From Dehalococcoides mccartyi (GTDB taxonomy: Bacteria; Chloroflexota; Dehalococcoidia; Dehalococcoidales; Dehalococcoidaceae), in assembly GCF_001889305.1 (NCBI RefSeq), contig NZ_CP013074.1, positions 124,001-188,000 on the forward strand: a stretch of 64,000 bases of DNA, in the 5' to 3' direction. The notes below the pieces were generated by a model, which worked only from the letters and a program-made list of their open reading frames with translations, had not been told where the DNA came from and ran no database searches. This document shows positions 1-8,459 of the stretch, in pieces; within the stretch, counting starts at the first letter, position 1, and each line of letters starts with the position of its first letter. The position numbers were made by a program, and so were the translations under genes.

Positions 1-415
1 CACAGCAGTGGCAGGTGTCCTTGTCTATATATCTGCCCCAGGGTATGGCCACAATCAGCAAATCACATTCCAGATTGTGCAGCCTGACCCCGAAGGTTTC
101 GGAACTTTTATAAGCTAAAGGGCGGATATAAATATCTTCCTTGAAGCCGCACTTTTTTATAAGGTCAATAGTTATCTTGCAAAGTTCGTCCACAGTATAA
201 GGCAGGTTCATCTTGAGCACTTTGGCACCGGTCAGCAACCGGTTATAGTGCTCCTTCAGGCGGAAAATGTACATCTGCTTCTTTTCATTATTCCAGTTGC
301 CGCGGATACCTTCAAATACCCCGGTGCCGTAGTGCAGGGCGTGGGTCATTACCCCTATCTTGGCATCCTCCAGCGGTATTATCTGTTTTTTAAAGTAAGC
401 ATATGACGTTCCCAT
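1..415 (-). CDS. ilvE: Branched-chain amino acid aminotransferase, N-terminal part (runs off window)
   Basis: This is a PLP-dependent fold-type IV transaminase that interconverts valine, leucine and isoleucine with their 2-oxo acids. The reading frame starts at the ATG at 415 (MGTSYAYFKK) and stays open to base 1, so about 138 residues are seen. The stretch HALHYGTGVFEGIRGN is the family signature near the N terminus, where the GxGVFEG loop helps shape the substrate pocket. The catalytic lysine lies beyond the window edge. Upstream of the start is 'aaggagtcc' (minus strand), a good SD. The subclass is inferred: D-amino acid transaminase and aminodeoxychorismate lyase share the fold, but the YGTGVFEGIR pattern is most like IlvE. 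Confidence 0.88.
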   Translation of the reverse strand, partial: MGTSYAYFKKQIIPLEDAKIGVMTHALHYGTGVFEGIRGNWNNEKKQMYIFRLKEHYNRLLTGAKVLKMNLPYTVDELCKITIDLIKKCGFKEDIYIRPLAYKSSETFGVRLHNLECDLLIVAIPWGRYIDKDTCHCC

Positions 416-541
416 ATTGCGGACTCCTTTCTTTGAAAATAGATTATAGTCCGCCCGGTATTAAAGGACAAGCCGCGTTTGGCTATGGGATTAATCAGGG
501 GAAGTTGAAAGTATTTGTTAGATTGCAAATTAGGACATATA

Positions 542-1396
542 ATGGTTTCCATGGAAACTTGTTTGATATTTTCTGATGAAGCAGGCACTTGTGGTGGTAA
601 TGACAGCAATATTCATTGTAAAAATACGCCTTTTTATGTGAGAGCTAATTTAATTGTTAATACCAATAATTGGAAAAATATTTATGCTGGATACGAACAA
701 TTATTTAAGGAAATGGGTTTTCCATCGAATAAAGAGGTTAAATGGTCAGAGATAAGTGAATATATTACTCAAACAAAGAAAAAATCTTCGGCTATTAATA
801 AATCTCTAGAGTACTTAAAGAATTATAGCTATGATAGTTTATTGGGTTTTACAATAAGTTGCTTAAATTTACTCAAAGACAATGATGTAAAAGTAATATT
901 AACAATAAGTTCCAATGAGAATGTGAAATTTAGTACAGCAGACATGATAAACTATCATATTATAAATGCAATGGAACGGCTGGAAATGGTACTTACTAAT
1001 AAGGATATTCTTGGATTGTTGTTTTGTGATTCTCTTAATAAGAATGATGCTAATGGTATTAGCGAGGCTTATAAAAACCAATTTGAGAATCCCCAATTTA
1101 TTAAAAAATATCGACATATATTTGACAGTATTATGTTTCTAGATTCGGACAAAAACTGTTGCATACGACTTGTGGATTATATTTGCGGAATAACTAATGG
1201 AATGCTTAAGGGATTTGAAACAAGTCAAAAGTTATTCTTAAAAAATATTTATCCTTTAGTTATTAAGAGCCCAGTTAATAACCCTTTTGGTTATGGTATA
1301 AAAATTATTCCTGATGACTCGAAAATGAAAATAAAACAAATTTTTGTTAAGTGCGGCGTTGTATCGGATAATATTTCAAACTCACAAATGCTTTAG
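542..1396 (+). CDS. DUF3800 domain protein
   Basis: The protein has about 284 residues. Near the N terminus it shows IFSDEAGTCGGN, the aspartate-rich 'DE(A/S)G' signature of DUF3800, a family with a presumed RNase H-like fold and unproven function. A second acidic cluster (IMFLDSDKN, then RLVDYICG) in the C-terminal half fits the second conserved block. A TTG at 515 would add nine residues, but AGGA at 532-535 is well placed for the ATG at 542. The gene is much richer in A+T than its neighbours and lies alone between ilvE and dinB, so recent acquisition is likely. DUF3800 genes often travel with mobile or defence loci; no partner gene is seen here. Confidence 0.72.
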   Translation: MVSMETCLIFSDEAGTCGGNDSNIHCKNTPFYVRANLIVNTNNWKNIYAGYEQLFKEMGFPSNKEVKWSEISEYITQTKKKSSAINKSLEYLKNYSYDSLLGFTISCLNLLKDNDVKVILTISSNENVKFSTADMINYHIINAMERLEMVLTNKDILGLLFCDSLNKNDANGISEAYKNQFENPQFIKKYRHIFDSIMFLDSDKNCCIRLVDYICGITNGMLKGFETSQKLFLKNIYPLVIKSPVNNPFGYGIKIIPDDSKMKIKQIFVKCGVVSDNISNSQML

Positions 1397-1403
1397 GCAT
1401 AAC

Positions 1404-2579
1404 TTAAAACATATCTTTCAGCTTGTAAGTCCGCCCTGTTTGGACTGAACCAAAGCCGTATTTCTGGCGGATTTTATCCAGAGAGGCATCCAGTTTTTCC
1501 AGCCGGGCTCTGGCCGGGTCTATTTCCAGCTGTTTTTCCGGGCCGCAGAAATCACTTATGCCCACTCCCAGCAGCCTGACTGAGCGGCGGTCTGAATCCA
1601 GTATGCCGTTCATCAGTTTGAGGGCGGTTTGGAATATTTCCTGATTGCCTGAGCAGGGGTGATTAAGGTGTTTTTGGCGGGTAAGGGTTGTAAAGTCTGC
1701 GAAGCGTATTTTTATCTGAACTACCCGTGTTTGTTTGCCACGTTTACGCAGGGTGGCGGCAATTTTTTCAGACAGATAACCCAGCTTTGCTTCCAGAAAG
1801 GTAAGATTTCGGGTATCAGTCTCAAAGGTGGTTTCACGGCTGATAGATTTGGCTTCGGCAGGCATTTCAACCGGGCGGTTGTCTATTCCCTTGGCGGCAT
1901 TTGAAAGGTATGGGGCGTATGCACCCAGACTGCTTTTTAAAAATGAAGCAGGCAGCGCAGCCAGCTTACCTAGAGTATCTATACCCAATGATTTCAGATG
2001 CTGTTCGGTTTTTTTGCCTATGCCCGGCATTACGGATATATCCAAATGGGCTAAGAAAGCAGCTTCTTCACCTGCAGGTACTTCACACTGTCCATTGGGT
2101 TTGGCATGTTCGGTGGCTATTTTGGCCACTACTTTGGAGTTGGCAATGCCGATACTGGCGTTTATACCCAGTTCAGCTGTGATGCGGCGGCGGATTTTAC
2201 AGGCCATTTCGCCAATACTGCCGTGCAGGGATTCAAAACCGGTTACTTCAAGATAGGCTTCATCCAGCCCCATCGGCTCAAGAAAGGGTGAGAAGTCTGA
2301 GAGTATTTGCATGAATTTTCCCGAATACTCACGGTAAAGCTGGTGGGTGCCTTCAATAAATATAGCCTGAGGGCAGAGGTGTTTGGCGGTAAGAAGCGGC
2401 ATTCCCGAATGGATACCGAGTTTGCGGGCTTCATATGAAGCGGCCGCCACCACGCCCCGCCGTTCGGGTTTGCCTCCTACGATAACCGGTTTACCTTTGA
2501 GCTCAGGGCGGATGGCCTGTTCCACTGAAACAAAAAAGGCATCTAAATCCGCATGCATTACCCGCCGGATGGCCATCAT
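1404..2579 (-). CDS. dinB: DNA polymerase IV (Y family)
   Basis: This error-prone translesion polymerase has 391 residues, normal for DinB. The N terminus carries the metal-binding motif HADLDAFFVSVEQ, followed by the palm motif MGLDEAYLEVTG, in which D and E are catalytic. SIGIANSKVVAKIAT is the conserved Y-family finger/palm block, and PGIGKKTEQHL is the helix-hairpin-helix of the thumb. The C-terminal little-finger domain covers about residues 240-350. There is no obvious C-terminal beta-clamp peptide. The start overlaps the stop of the upstream DUF951 gene, so the two are probably co-transcribed and translationally coupled. Confidence 0.95.
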   Translation of the reverse strand: MMAIRRVMHADLDAFFVSVEQAIRPELKGKPVIVGGKPERRGVVAAASYEARKLGIHSGMPLLTAKHLCPQAIFIEGTHQLYREYSGKFMQILSDFSPFLEPMGLDEAYLEVTGFESLHGSIGEMACKIRRRITAELGINASIGIANSKVVAKIATEHAKPNGQCEVPAGEEAAFLAHLDISVMPGIGKKTEQHLKSLGIDTLGKLAALPASFLKSSLGAYAPYLSNAAKGIDNRPVEMPAEAKSISRETTFETDTRNLTFLEAKLGYLSEKIAATLRKRGKQTRVVQIKIRFADFTTLTRQKHLNHPCSGNQEIFQTALKLMNGILDSDRRSVRLLGVGISDFCGPEKQLEIDPARARLEKLDASLDKIRQKYGFGSVQTGRTYKLKDMF

Positions 2580-2764
2580 TCACCGCGCTTTATCAGACAT
2601 TTAACCTTTTTTTCAAATAAGGGACGGGGTAACAGCAGATGGTGGCTGCAACACAGACAGGTAATACCTATGTCCGAGCCCGCAAAATCCACCTTCCAGT
2701 CCGTGCCGCCGCAGGGGTGGGGCTTACGCAGCTTGTATACATCTCCGGGGAGTATTTCCAGCAT
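2576..2764 (-). CDS. DUF951 family small protein
   Basis: This 62-residue protein of unknown function begins MLEILPGDVYKLRKPHPCGG. The pattern GDxxxLxKPHPCG, then W, a CxxC-like pair (CLCC) and LPRxxFEKKVK matches the DUF951 family end to end, and the cysteines suggest metal binding. I chose the ATG at 2764 over the one at 2788 because GGAAG is correctly spaced before it and family members start there. It overlaps dinB by 4 bases at its 3' end. Confidence 0.85.
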   Translation of the reverse strand: MLEILPGDVYKLRKPHPCGGTDWKVDFAGSDIGITCLCCSHHLLLPRPLFEKKVKCLIKRGE

Positions 2765-2835
2765 TTTACTTCCATGGGGCAGGTGCATTTATCCGGTGTA
2801 CAGATTGATATAAAAGCAGCTGCCACTTCCGTATA

Positions 2836-3648
2836 TTAAAAACGTTTCCTGTAATGATTTATGGCATCACGCATCTGGTTGGCGGCTTCGGCTGCTCCTT
2901 GGGCGAATTCACTGCCGCTTCGGGCATAAAGTATGCCGCGGGAAGCACAGATAAGAGCCAATTCGCCGTTGGGGTTAGTTCCGTTTTCTACGGTAGCTTT
3001 CAGATCTCCGCCCTGAGCGCCTATGCCCGGTATAAGAAAAGGCAATTTGGGGTAGCTGAGGCGGAGATTTTTCAGCTCTTCCTGCTGGGTTGCACCCACT
3101 ACCAGCCCTATATTCTCATAGCGGTTCCACTGTAAGGCCTTGTCTGCCACTACTTCATACAGAAAGCGTTTTTGTCCCAGATATTCGGTTTTGAGCATCT
3201 GAAAATCTGTTGAGCCCTGGTTGGAAGTGCGGCAAAGAATAAATATGCCCTTATCCTGATATTCAATAAACGGTTCAAGGGAGTCATATCCCAGATAGGG
3301 GCTGACTGTTACGCCGTCACAGCCCAATTCGTCAAATACAGCTCTGGCATAGGCTTTTGAGGTGTTGCCTATATCTCCCCTTTTGGCATCCGCTATGGTC
3401 AGAAGTTCCGGCGGAATAAGATTGCAGGTTTCGGATAACATTTCCCAGCCCTGTTTGCCCAAAGCTTCGTAAAAAGCCAGATTTAGTTTGTAGCCGCAGA
3501 CAAAAGGTGCGGTGGCGGCGATAATCTCGCGGTTAAATTCCAGTGCCGTCATGCCCACCGGCATAAGTTTCGGGTCAGGGTCTAATCCCACGCAAAGAAG
3601 GCTTTTATTTCTGTTTCCAGCCTGTTTCAGTTTTTCTAAAAACTTCAT
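2836..3648 (-). CDS. pyrF: Orotidine 5'-phosphate decarboxylase, type 2
   Basis: PyrF makes UMP from OMP in the last step of de novo pyrimidine synthesis, as a cytosolic TIM-barrel dimer. The 270-residue length fits subfamily 2. The strand-1 motif LLCVGLDPDPKLMP and the catalytic block TIADAKRGDIGNTSKAYA, with its K and D charge network, are intact. PGIGAQGGD is the phosphate-binding loop. The start at 3648 is the only good ATG. The gene stands alone, with no other pyr genes visible next to it. Confidence 0.96.
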   Translation of the reverse strand: MKFLEKLKQAGNRNKSLLCVGLDPDPKLMPVGMTALEFNREIIAATAPFVCGYKLNLAFYEALGKQGWEMLSETCNLIPPELLTIADAKRGDIGNTSKAYARAVFDELGCDGVTVSPYLGYDSLEPFIEYQDKGIFILCRTSNQGSTDFQMLKTEYLGQKRFLYEVVADKALQWNRYENIGLVVGATQQEELKNLRLSYPKLPFLIPGIGAQGGDLKATVENGTNPNGELALICASRGILYARSGSEFAQGAAEAANQMRDAINHYRKRF

Positions 3649-3795
3649 GTGTTAAGTCCTCTGGAAAGGATATTATCAACAGTGATGCCTTACAGTCAAG
3701 AGAATAAAGTCAGTAACTTTGTTCTCCGGTATATTTAAATGCCCTTTACAGGGTGGTAACATAAAACGGGAGAATAAACATGGAGGTATATGTCC

Positions 3796-4491
3796 ATGAA
3801 GAAGGAATTTGCGAATAAAGATTTTCGGCGGATAGAGGCCGGGCATGGTTTTGAGATAAACCTGATACGGGCAGATAGTTTTGAAATATGGCTGGACGCA
3901 CCTGAGGACGGGTTTAAGAATATTGAAATAAAACAGGAGGGTGATAAACTGTGGCTGATGTACAGCCCCAGTATTTTCAGCCTGAAAAACCTGCTGCCGG
4001 GCTGGTATCTGCCCAGAGCTACGGTAAAGATGCCCCTGTTAGGCGGGCTTTACGTAAACGGGGCAACCCGAGCCAGACTGGAAGGCTTTGATACCGACGG
4101 AAAACTGGAAATACGGCTAAGCGGTGCCAGTCAGCTTGAGGGTGAAGTGAGGGCCGGAGAAGCCTTGATAAATGCTGAAGCGGCTAGCGAGATAAAGCTC
4201 AAGGGTGTTTTCAAAAAACTGAAGCTGGAACTGGAGAGCGGCAGTAAGGTGCAAATGGAAGGCTGGGCGGAGGAACTGGAGGCAGAAGCCATAGGAGTAA
4301 GCCGTATTGCACTGGACGGTATGGTCTGTAAGCATGCCAAAGTAAAACTGGAAAATGCCAGTCAGGCAGAACTGCGGGTTGAAGAAGTGCTGAACGTGAA
4401 ACTGAATGGTGCTTCCGAATTAAAATATGCCGGAAGCCCATGCTTCAACGAAGTGGAAATAAAAGGTTCATCCAGCCTGAGCAAAAACTGA
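3796..4491 (+). CDS. DUF2807 (GIN) domain protein, cytoplasmic form
   Basis: This is an about 231-residue protein with the repeating beta-helix pattern of the DUF2807/GIN domain. Short strands end in G/A-S/T-x-L units, such as LSGASQLEGEV, ENASQAELRVEE, LNGASELKYAG and IKGSSSLSKN. The last 150 residues are almost entirely such rungs. No signal peptide or lipobox is seen. GGAGG at 3782-3786 lies 9 bases before the ATG at 3796 and only 3 before the ATG at 3790, so 3796 is preferred. It is followed by a second, exported DUF2807 gene, probably in the same operon. The function is unknown; the family has been compared to autotransporter adhesin heads. Confidence 0.8.
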   Translation: MKKEFANKDFRRIEAGHGFEINLIRADSFEIWLDAPEDGFKNIEIKQEGDKLWLMYSPSIFSLKNLLPGWYLPRATVKMPLLGGLYVNGATRARLEGFDTDGKLEIRLSGASQLEGEVRAGEALINAEAASEIKLKGVFKKLKLELESGSKVQMEGWAEELEAEAIGVSRIALDGMVCKHAKVKLENASQAELRVEEVLNVKLNGASELKYAGSPCFNEVEIKGSSSLSKN

Positions 4492-4529
4492 TAAAATGGT
4501 ATAATCAATCTCCTTCAAGGAGGTTTCAG

Positions 4530-5324
4530 GTGAAAAAAGCAGGTCTGTTGTGGTTGTCTATATTTCTTGTATTAACACTTGCTTTGCTTGGGGGAGGGTG
4601 TATTCCGGGGGTTGACGGATTTATTACGGGCAACGGTGCGGTAGAGAGCCGGGCCTTTGATTATACTGATTTCAACCGGGTAGAAATATCAAATGTTATT
4701 ACGGCTGATATCTCCTGTTCAGATTCTTTTGAAATATCTGTTTCAACCCATGAAAATATTTTTGAATATCTGGAACTGGAGAAAAGCGGTCAGACTCTTA
4801 GGATTGGTCTGAAAGACCACTTCAGCTTTACAAATGTAAAAATAGAGGCCAGTATCTGCCTGCCGGAGCTGGTGGGGCTGAATATTTCAGGTGCTTCCGA
4901 GGCTGTTGTAAGCGGATTCAATTCAGTGAATGATTTTACGGCTCTGGTTACCGGCGCTAGCCGCCTTGCTCTGCGTAATATGAGGGTAGGGCAAAGCAGT
5001 TTTTACATAAACGGTGCCAGTGTTGCCAGCGGAGATTTGGTTTGCGGCAATGCCGGTATAGAGGTGTCCGGGGCTTCCCGCTTGGAACTTTCGGGGCAAG
5101 GCGGTGATATAAATGTGCTGGCTGAGGGTGCCAGCACTGTTAATCTGGAAAAGTTTCTGGCGGCAAGTGCCATAGTTGAGGCTGCCGGTGTAAGCAATAT
5201 ACGGGTATACACCAACGGTGATTTGTACATAAAGGCCAGCGGTGTCTCTTCGGTAAAATATTTCGGTACTCCGGTTATCAAAAATATAGATATCTCGGAT
5301 ATTTCTTCAGCAGGCAAAGGTTAG
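4530..5324 (+). CDS. DUF2807 (GIN) domain protein, exported, possible lipoprotein
   Basis: The protein has 264 residues from the GTG at 4530, which follows a perfect AAGGAGG at 4517-4523. The ATG at 4440 lies inside the upstream gene and is not needed. The N terminus (KKAGLLWLSIFLVLTLALL) is a signal peptide ending in LLGGGC, a loose lipobox, so lipid anchoring is plausible but not certain. The rest is a DUF2807 beta-helix with rungs such as NISGASEAVVSG, TGASRLALRNM, INGASVASGD and VSGASRLELSG. It is the exported partner of the preceding gene, probably a duplicate that gained a signal peptide. The role on the cell surface is unknown. Confidence 0.82.
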   Translation: MKKAGLLWLSIFLVLTLALLGGGCIPGVDGFITGNGAVESRAFDYTDFNRVEISNVITADISCSDSFEISVSTHENIFEYLELEKSGQTLRIGLKDHFSFTNVKIEASICLPELVGLNISGASEAVVSGFNSVNDFTALVTGASRLALRNMRVGQSSFYINGASVASGDLVCGNAGIEVSGASRLELSGQGGDINVLAEGASTVNLEKFLAASAIVEAAGVSNIRVYTNGDLYIKASGVSSVKYFGTPVIKNIDISDISSAGKG

Positions 5325-5333
5325 GGGGATACT

Positions 5334-6689
5334 CTGGAAGAGAGTTACCGGCAGGCTTTAAACTTTATACTGGGGTTGACAGATTATGAATCTGCCACCA
5401 GCCGGGCGGCTGCCAATTATGATCTCAGGCGGGTGGTGGAGCTTTTAATGAGGCTCAGAAACCCTCATATGGGTATTCCGGCTGTTCATCTGGCCGGTAC
5501 CAAGGGCAAAGGCAGTACGGCTGCCCTGATTGCTTCGGTTATGTCTGTGGCCGGTTACCGTACCGGTCTGTACACTTCGCCCCATCTGCTGGATTTCCGC
5601 GAACGTATTCGTCTGGATGGCAAGATGATTTCCAAAGCCCATTTGGTGCGGCTGATGGCTTCCATCAGCCCTCTGGTAGAAGAAATGAATGACCATGCCT
5701 ATCTGGGTAAGATAACTTCGTTTGAGGTTATGACTGCTCTGGCGTTTGAATTTTTCCACCGCCAGCAGGCTGCTTTTCAGGTAATTGAAACCGGGCTGGG
5801 TGGCAGGCTGGATGCTACCAATGTTATTACTCCCAGCCTTTCTGTTATTACCCCCATAAGTCTGGACCATACCGAAGTGCTGGGTGATAGCTTGGAAAAA
5901 ATATCTGCTGAGAAAGCCGGCATTATTAAACAATCTGTGCCGGTGGTGTCTGCCGCCCAAAGACCGGAAGTTATGGCAGTTATCCGCGAACGCTGCTGTA
6001 AAACCCAGTCACAGCTGATTGAAGTGACTGACGGCTACAAGGCCGAACTGTTAGGTTACACTGCCCAAGGTCAGTCACTCAAACTTAGCGGTCGTCAGGC
6101 TGAATACCGGCTGTGTCTGCCGCTTTTAGGGCATTACCAACGTCAAAACGCCCTTACCGCCCTGGCATCTCTGGAGACGCTGGTAGAAGAGGGCTTTAAA
6201 ATAAGCCCCGAAGATATAACCGAGGGGTTCAGGCGGACTAAATGGCCAGGGCGGTTTGAGGTCATCAAGGGAAATCCGCTGCTTGTTATTGACGGCGCCC
6301 ACAATCAGGAAGCTGTTGCTGAATTGCTGCTTTCGCTCGAAGAATATCCTGCTGCCGTTAAAATAGAAAAAGAAAAAAGGGTGCTGGCTTTCGGCACTTC
6401 CTTTGATAAAGATGCCGGTGCTATGGCGGATTTGCTTTCCGGGTATTTCGGAACAGTGATACTGACCCATTCCCTCCACCCGCGGGCTATGAAACTGGAT
6501 TTGCTCAGAAAAGCCTTTGAAGGACAGGGCATGAAAGTGCTGGAAGCAGGCGGAGTGACAAAAGCTCTGGAAACGGCGGGGGAGATAACCCCGTTGGACG
6601 GCCTTATATGTGTTACCGGGTCTCTCTTTGTGGCCGCTGAAGCTTTAAAAGGGCAGAGCCAGCCCTGCTTAGGAACTGGCTCTGAGTAA
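5334..6689 (+). CDS. folC: Folylpolyglutamate synthase / dihydrofolate synthase
   Basis: FolC adds glutamate to folates (and to dihydropteroate, if bifunctional) using ATP. The P-loop HLAGTKGKGSTAALIAS and the motif YTSPHLLDFRERIRLDG are standard. LDHTEVLGDSLEKISAEKAGI and DGAHNQEA (C-terminal domain) complete the Mur-ligase-like signature. The first standard start is the TTG at 5376, but the frame is open upstream. A CTG at 5334 sits 6 bases after AGGGGG and gives the family-typical N terminus EESYRQALNFILGLTDYE, so I use it. The gene starts just after the DUF2807 gene. The 3' end overlaps the convergent small gene by 21 bases. Confidence 0.93.
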   Translation: MEESYRQALNFILGLTDYESATSRAAANYDLRRVVELLMRLRNPHMGIPAVHLAGTKGKGSTAALIASVMSVAGYRTGLYTSPHLLDFRERIRLDGKMISKAHLVRLMASISPLVEEMNDHAYLGKITSFEVMTALAFEFFHRQQAAFQVIETGLGGRLDATNVITPSLSVITPISLDHTEVLGDSLEKISAEKAGIIKQSVPVVSAAQRPEVMAVIRERCCKTQSQLIEVTDGYKAELLGYTAQGQSLKLSGRQAEYRLCLPLLGHYQRQNALTALASLETLVEEGFKISPEDITEGFRRTKWPGRFEVIKGNPLLVIDGAHNQEAVAELLLSLEEYPAAVKIEKEKRVLAFGTSFDKDAGAMADLLSGYFGTVILTHSLHPRAMKLDLLRKAFEGQGMKVLEAGGVTKALETAGEITPLDGLICVTGSLFVAAEALKGQSQPCLGTGSE

Positions 6690-6884
6690 CTCTATCAGTT
6701 TACTTTTCTTGTCCGGATAGGGGATAACCTCTTCCTTCAGTTTTTTCCAGGTCTCCGGGCAGCTTTTGTATTCTATTCCCAGAAACTGGTGGATTATTTT
6801 ATCCAGTTCCTCTCGTTTTTCTCCCTGCGGGTCTACCCCGGCGGCCAGAAAAATATCCCCTATATGCCTGAAATAGCAGGACAT
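6669..6884 (-). CDS. Conserved small protein of unknown function
   Basis: This is a 71-residue soluble protein beginning MSCYFRHIGDIFLAAGV and rich in charged residues (GEKREELDKIIHQFLG). The ATG at 6884 has AAGGAG 6-7 bases upstream, which decides the start. It is co-oriented with, and 13 bases after, the SWIM zinc-finger gene, so they probably form a two-gene operon. I do not recognise a domain. Good SD and tight spacing support expression. It overlaps the end of folC tail to tail. Confidence 0.68.
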   Translation of the reverse strand: MSCYFRHIGDIFLAAGVDPQGEKREELDKIIHQFLGIEYKSCPETWKKLKEEVIPYPDKKSKLIELLRASS

Positions 6885-6897
6885 GGTTTGCTCCTTG

Positions 6898-7161
6898 TTA
6901 AGGCAGTTCGGCAAATACGTTGCTTAATGCCTCGTCCGGCAGCATATTCTCCAGTACTTTTTCCATAGCCATAGTATGGCTGCACATACCCCAGGCGGCA
7001 AAGAAATTACAGGTGCAGTGCCATTTACCGTTAATATATTCGGTGGTGTGGATATCGTTTTCTCCGCGGAACTGGACGGATAGCTGGTTAAACCTTATGC
7101 GGTCTTTCTCTTGGGCATAGCGTTTGGCTTTTTCTATTTTGCCTATCAGGCTAGACTGCAT
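6898..7161 (-). CDS. SWIM zinc-finger protein
   Basis: The protein has 87 residues from the ATG at 7161, which is preceded by AGGAGG. The motif CTCNFFAAWGMCSH, with W-H just before it, matches the SWIM zinc-finger pattern CxCx(n)CxH. SWIM domains bind DNA or protein, and short stand-alone forms are common in Dehalococcoidia and archaea with no defined role. It is followed directly by the 71-residue gene. Confidence 0.8.
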   Translation of the reverse strand: MQSSLIGKIEKAKRYAQEKDRIRFNQLSVQFRGENDIHTTEYINGKWHCTCNFFAAWGMCSHTMAMEKVLENMLPDEALSNVFAELP

Positions 7162-7462
7162 TTCGCCACCTCCTAAAATATTAAAGGCACTGGTCAAAGC
7201 TGACCGGTGCCTTATACCCGAAGTTTATTTAAATGATAAAAAATGAGAATTTTCAGCATCTGCTCTCACTCTCGCTTTTACTATATACATTGTAATCCCT
7301 GCGTGTGCCGGAAGTCTATAAGTAATAACACCAGATGCCGTCTTATAGCGAGTTTGTTTGTGCCTGATAGCTCTCTGTAAATAGTTATTTCTCCATTATA
7401 CTTCTTATTTCGTTTTTGCCAGCTACATGGTTTAAAATAGAACGGCAAGGAGGCAGGAGTGC
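7162..7462. other. Noncoding divergent region with an inverted repeat
   Basis: About 300 bases separate the divergent SWIM and dtd genes. Close to the SWIM start, 7184-7213 forms an imperfect inverted repeat (AAGGCACTGGTCA, 4-base loop, TGACCGGTGCCTT). On the SWIM-gene side it would sit in the 5' leader or act as an operator; no U-run follows, so it is not a clear terminator. The remaining part (7214-7440) shows no convincing ORF or RNA gene. AAGGAGG at 7447-7453 is the SD of dtd. Confidence 0.5.
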
Positions 7463-7924
7463 ATGAAAGCGGTAATCCAGAGGGTTAGCCGGGCATCTGT
7501 AATGGTAGGCGGAGAGACCGTGGGCGAAATAGGGCCGGGTTTGGCGGTGCTGCTGGGCGTGGCCGAAGGGGATACGGAGGCAGATGCCGAATACCTGGTA
7601 TCCAAGATAATAAACCTGCGGATATTTGCTGATGGCGAAGGCAAGTTTAATCTGTCTTTAAAAGACCTTTGCCGTGAGCTGTTGGTGGTCAGCCAGTTTA
7701 CCCTTATTGCCGATACCCGAAAGGGCCGCCGCCCCAGTTTTGTTGAGGCCGCCCAGCCAGAGGAAGCCGACCGTCTATATAACTTGTTTATCCGCCTTTG
7801 CCGTGAAGAAGGTGTGCAGGCGGCAACCGGGAAGTTCGGGGCTATGATGATGCTGGAAATCCATAATGACGGCCCGGTGACTATTATTCTGGACAGCCGT
7901 GACCGTTTGAACCCCCGCCAGTAG
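7463..7924 (+). CDS. dtd: D-aminoacyl-tRNA deacylase
   Basis: Dtd hydrolyses D-amino acids from mischarged tRNAs, and also Gly from tRNA-Ala, in the cytosol. The 153 residues match the family length. MKAVIQRVSRASVMVGGE is the standard N terminus. LLVVSQFTLIADTRKGRRP contains the conserved SQFTL active-site motif, and NDGPVTIILDS contains the cross-subunit Gly-cisPro motif. AAGGAGG supports the ATG start. It is followed 51 bases later by the Fur-family gene. Confidence 0.95.
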   Translation: MKAVIQRVSRASVMVGGETVGEIGPGLAVLLGVAEGDTEADAEYLVSKIINLRIFADGEGKFNLSLKDLCRELLVVSQFTLIADTRKGRRPSFVEAAQPEEADRLYNLFIRLCREEGVQAATGKFGAMMMLEIHNDGPVTIILDSRDRLNPRQ

Positions 7925-7975
7925 AGGCAGTTGCAAGCAGTTGCAATAATAAGCTCTAACTGCTAAACTAGCTGT

Positions 7976-8404
7976 ATGCATAAACAAAATTCTATAGCCG
8001 GTGAACTGGCAAATGACGGTTTTCGCCTGACCCCCCAGCGGGTGCTTATTCTGGAAGCTCTGGATATGGCTGAAGGGCATATGAGTGCCGAAGATATCTA
8101 CGCTGAGGTGGGGCAGGAATACCCCAATATAAATATTTCCACTGTTTACCGCACCCTGGAGCTTTTAAAGGGGCAAGGTCTGGTGCTGGAAACAGACATG
8201 GGTGACGGGCGTTTACGCTACCATAGTGTCAATAAGGGTTCACGCCATTATCTGGTTTGCCGTAAATGCGGAAAGATAACCGACTTGAGCGAAGATATGG
8301 TCAGAGAGCAGGAGCAGAGTATCTTAAAAAAGTATGGCTTTGCGGCTGATTTTAAAAATCTGGTTATTTACGGACAGTGCCAGAAGTGCGGTGATTCGGC
8401 CTGA
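7976..8404 (+). CDS. Fur-family metalloregulator (Fur/PerR/Zur type)
   Basis: This is a 142-residue winged-helix repressor. Residues about 10-85 form the DNA-binding domain (RLTPQRVLILEAL; NISTVYRTLELLKGQGLV, the recognition helix). The C-terminal dimerisation domain has two CxxC pairs, CRKC and CQKC, which form the structural Zn(Cys)4 site of PerR/Fur proteins. The order HYLVCRKCGKI resembles PerR and Fur, but metal specificity cannot be settled from these motifs. There is no strong SD at the ATG at 7976. A rho-independent terminator follows 30 bases later. Confidence 0.9.
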   Translation: MHKQNSIAGELANDGFRLTPQRVLILEALDMAEGHMSAEDIYAEVGQEYPNINISTVYRTLELLKGQGLVLETDMGDGRLRYHSVNKGSRHYLVCRKCGKITDLSEDMVREQEQSILKKYGFAADFKNLVIYGQCQKCGDSA

Positions 8405-8433
8405 GAGCCGGGTTTTTGGTATCGGATATATTC

Positions 8434-8459
8434 ACCGCCTTTAAAAGGCGGTTTTTTAT
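8434..8459. terminator. Bidirectional intrinsic terminator
   Basis: ACCGCCTTT-A-AAAGGCGGT followed by TTTTTTATT forms a hairpin with a U-run after the Fur-family gene. The facing gene ends at 8456, inside this hairpin, so the structure also lies at its 3' end, although its U-run on that side is weak. Confidence 0.85.
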
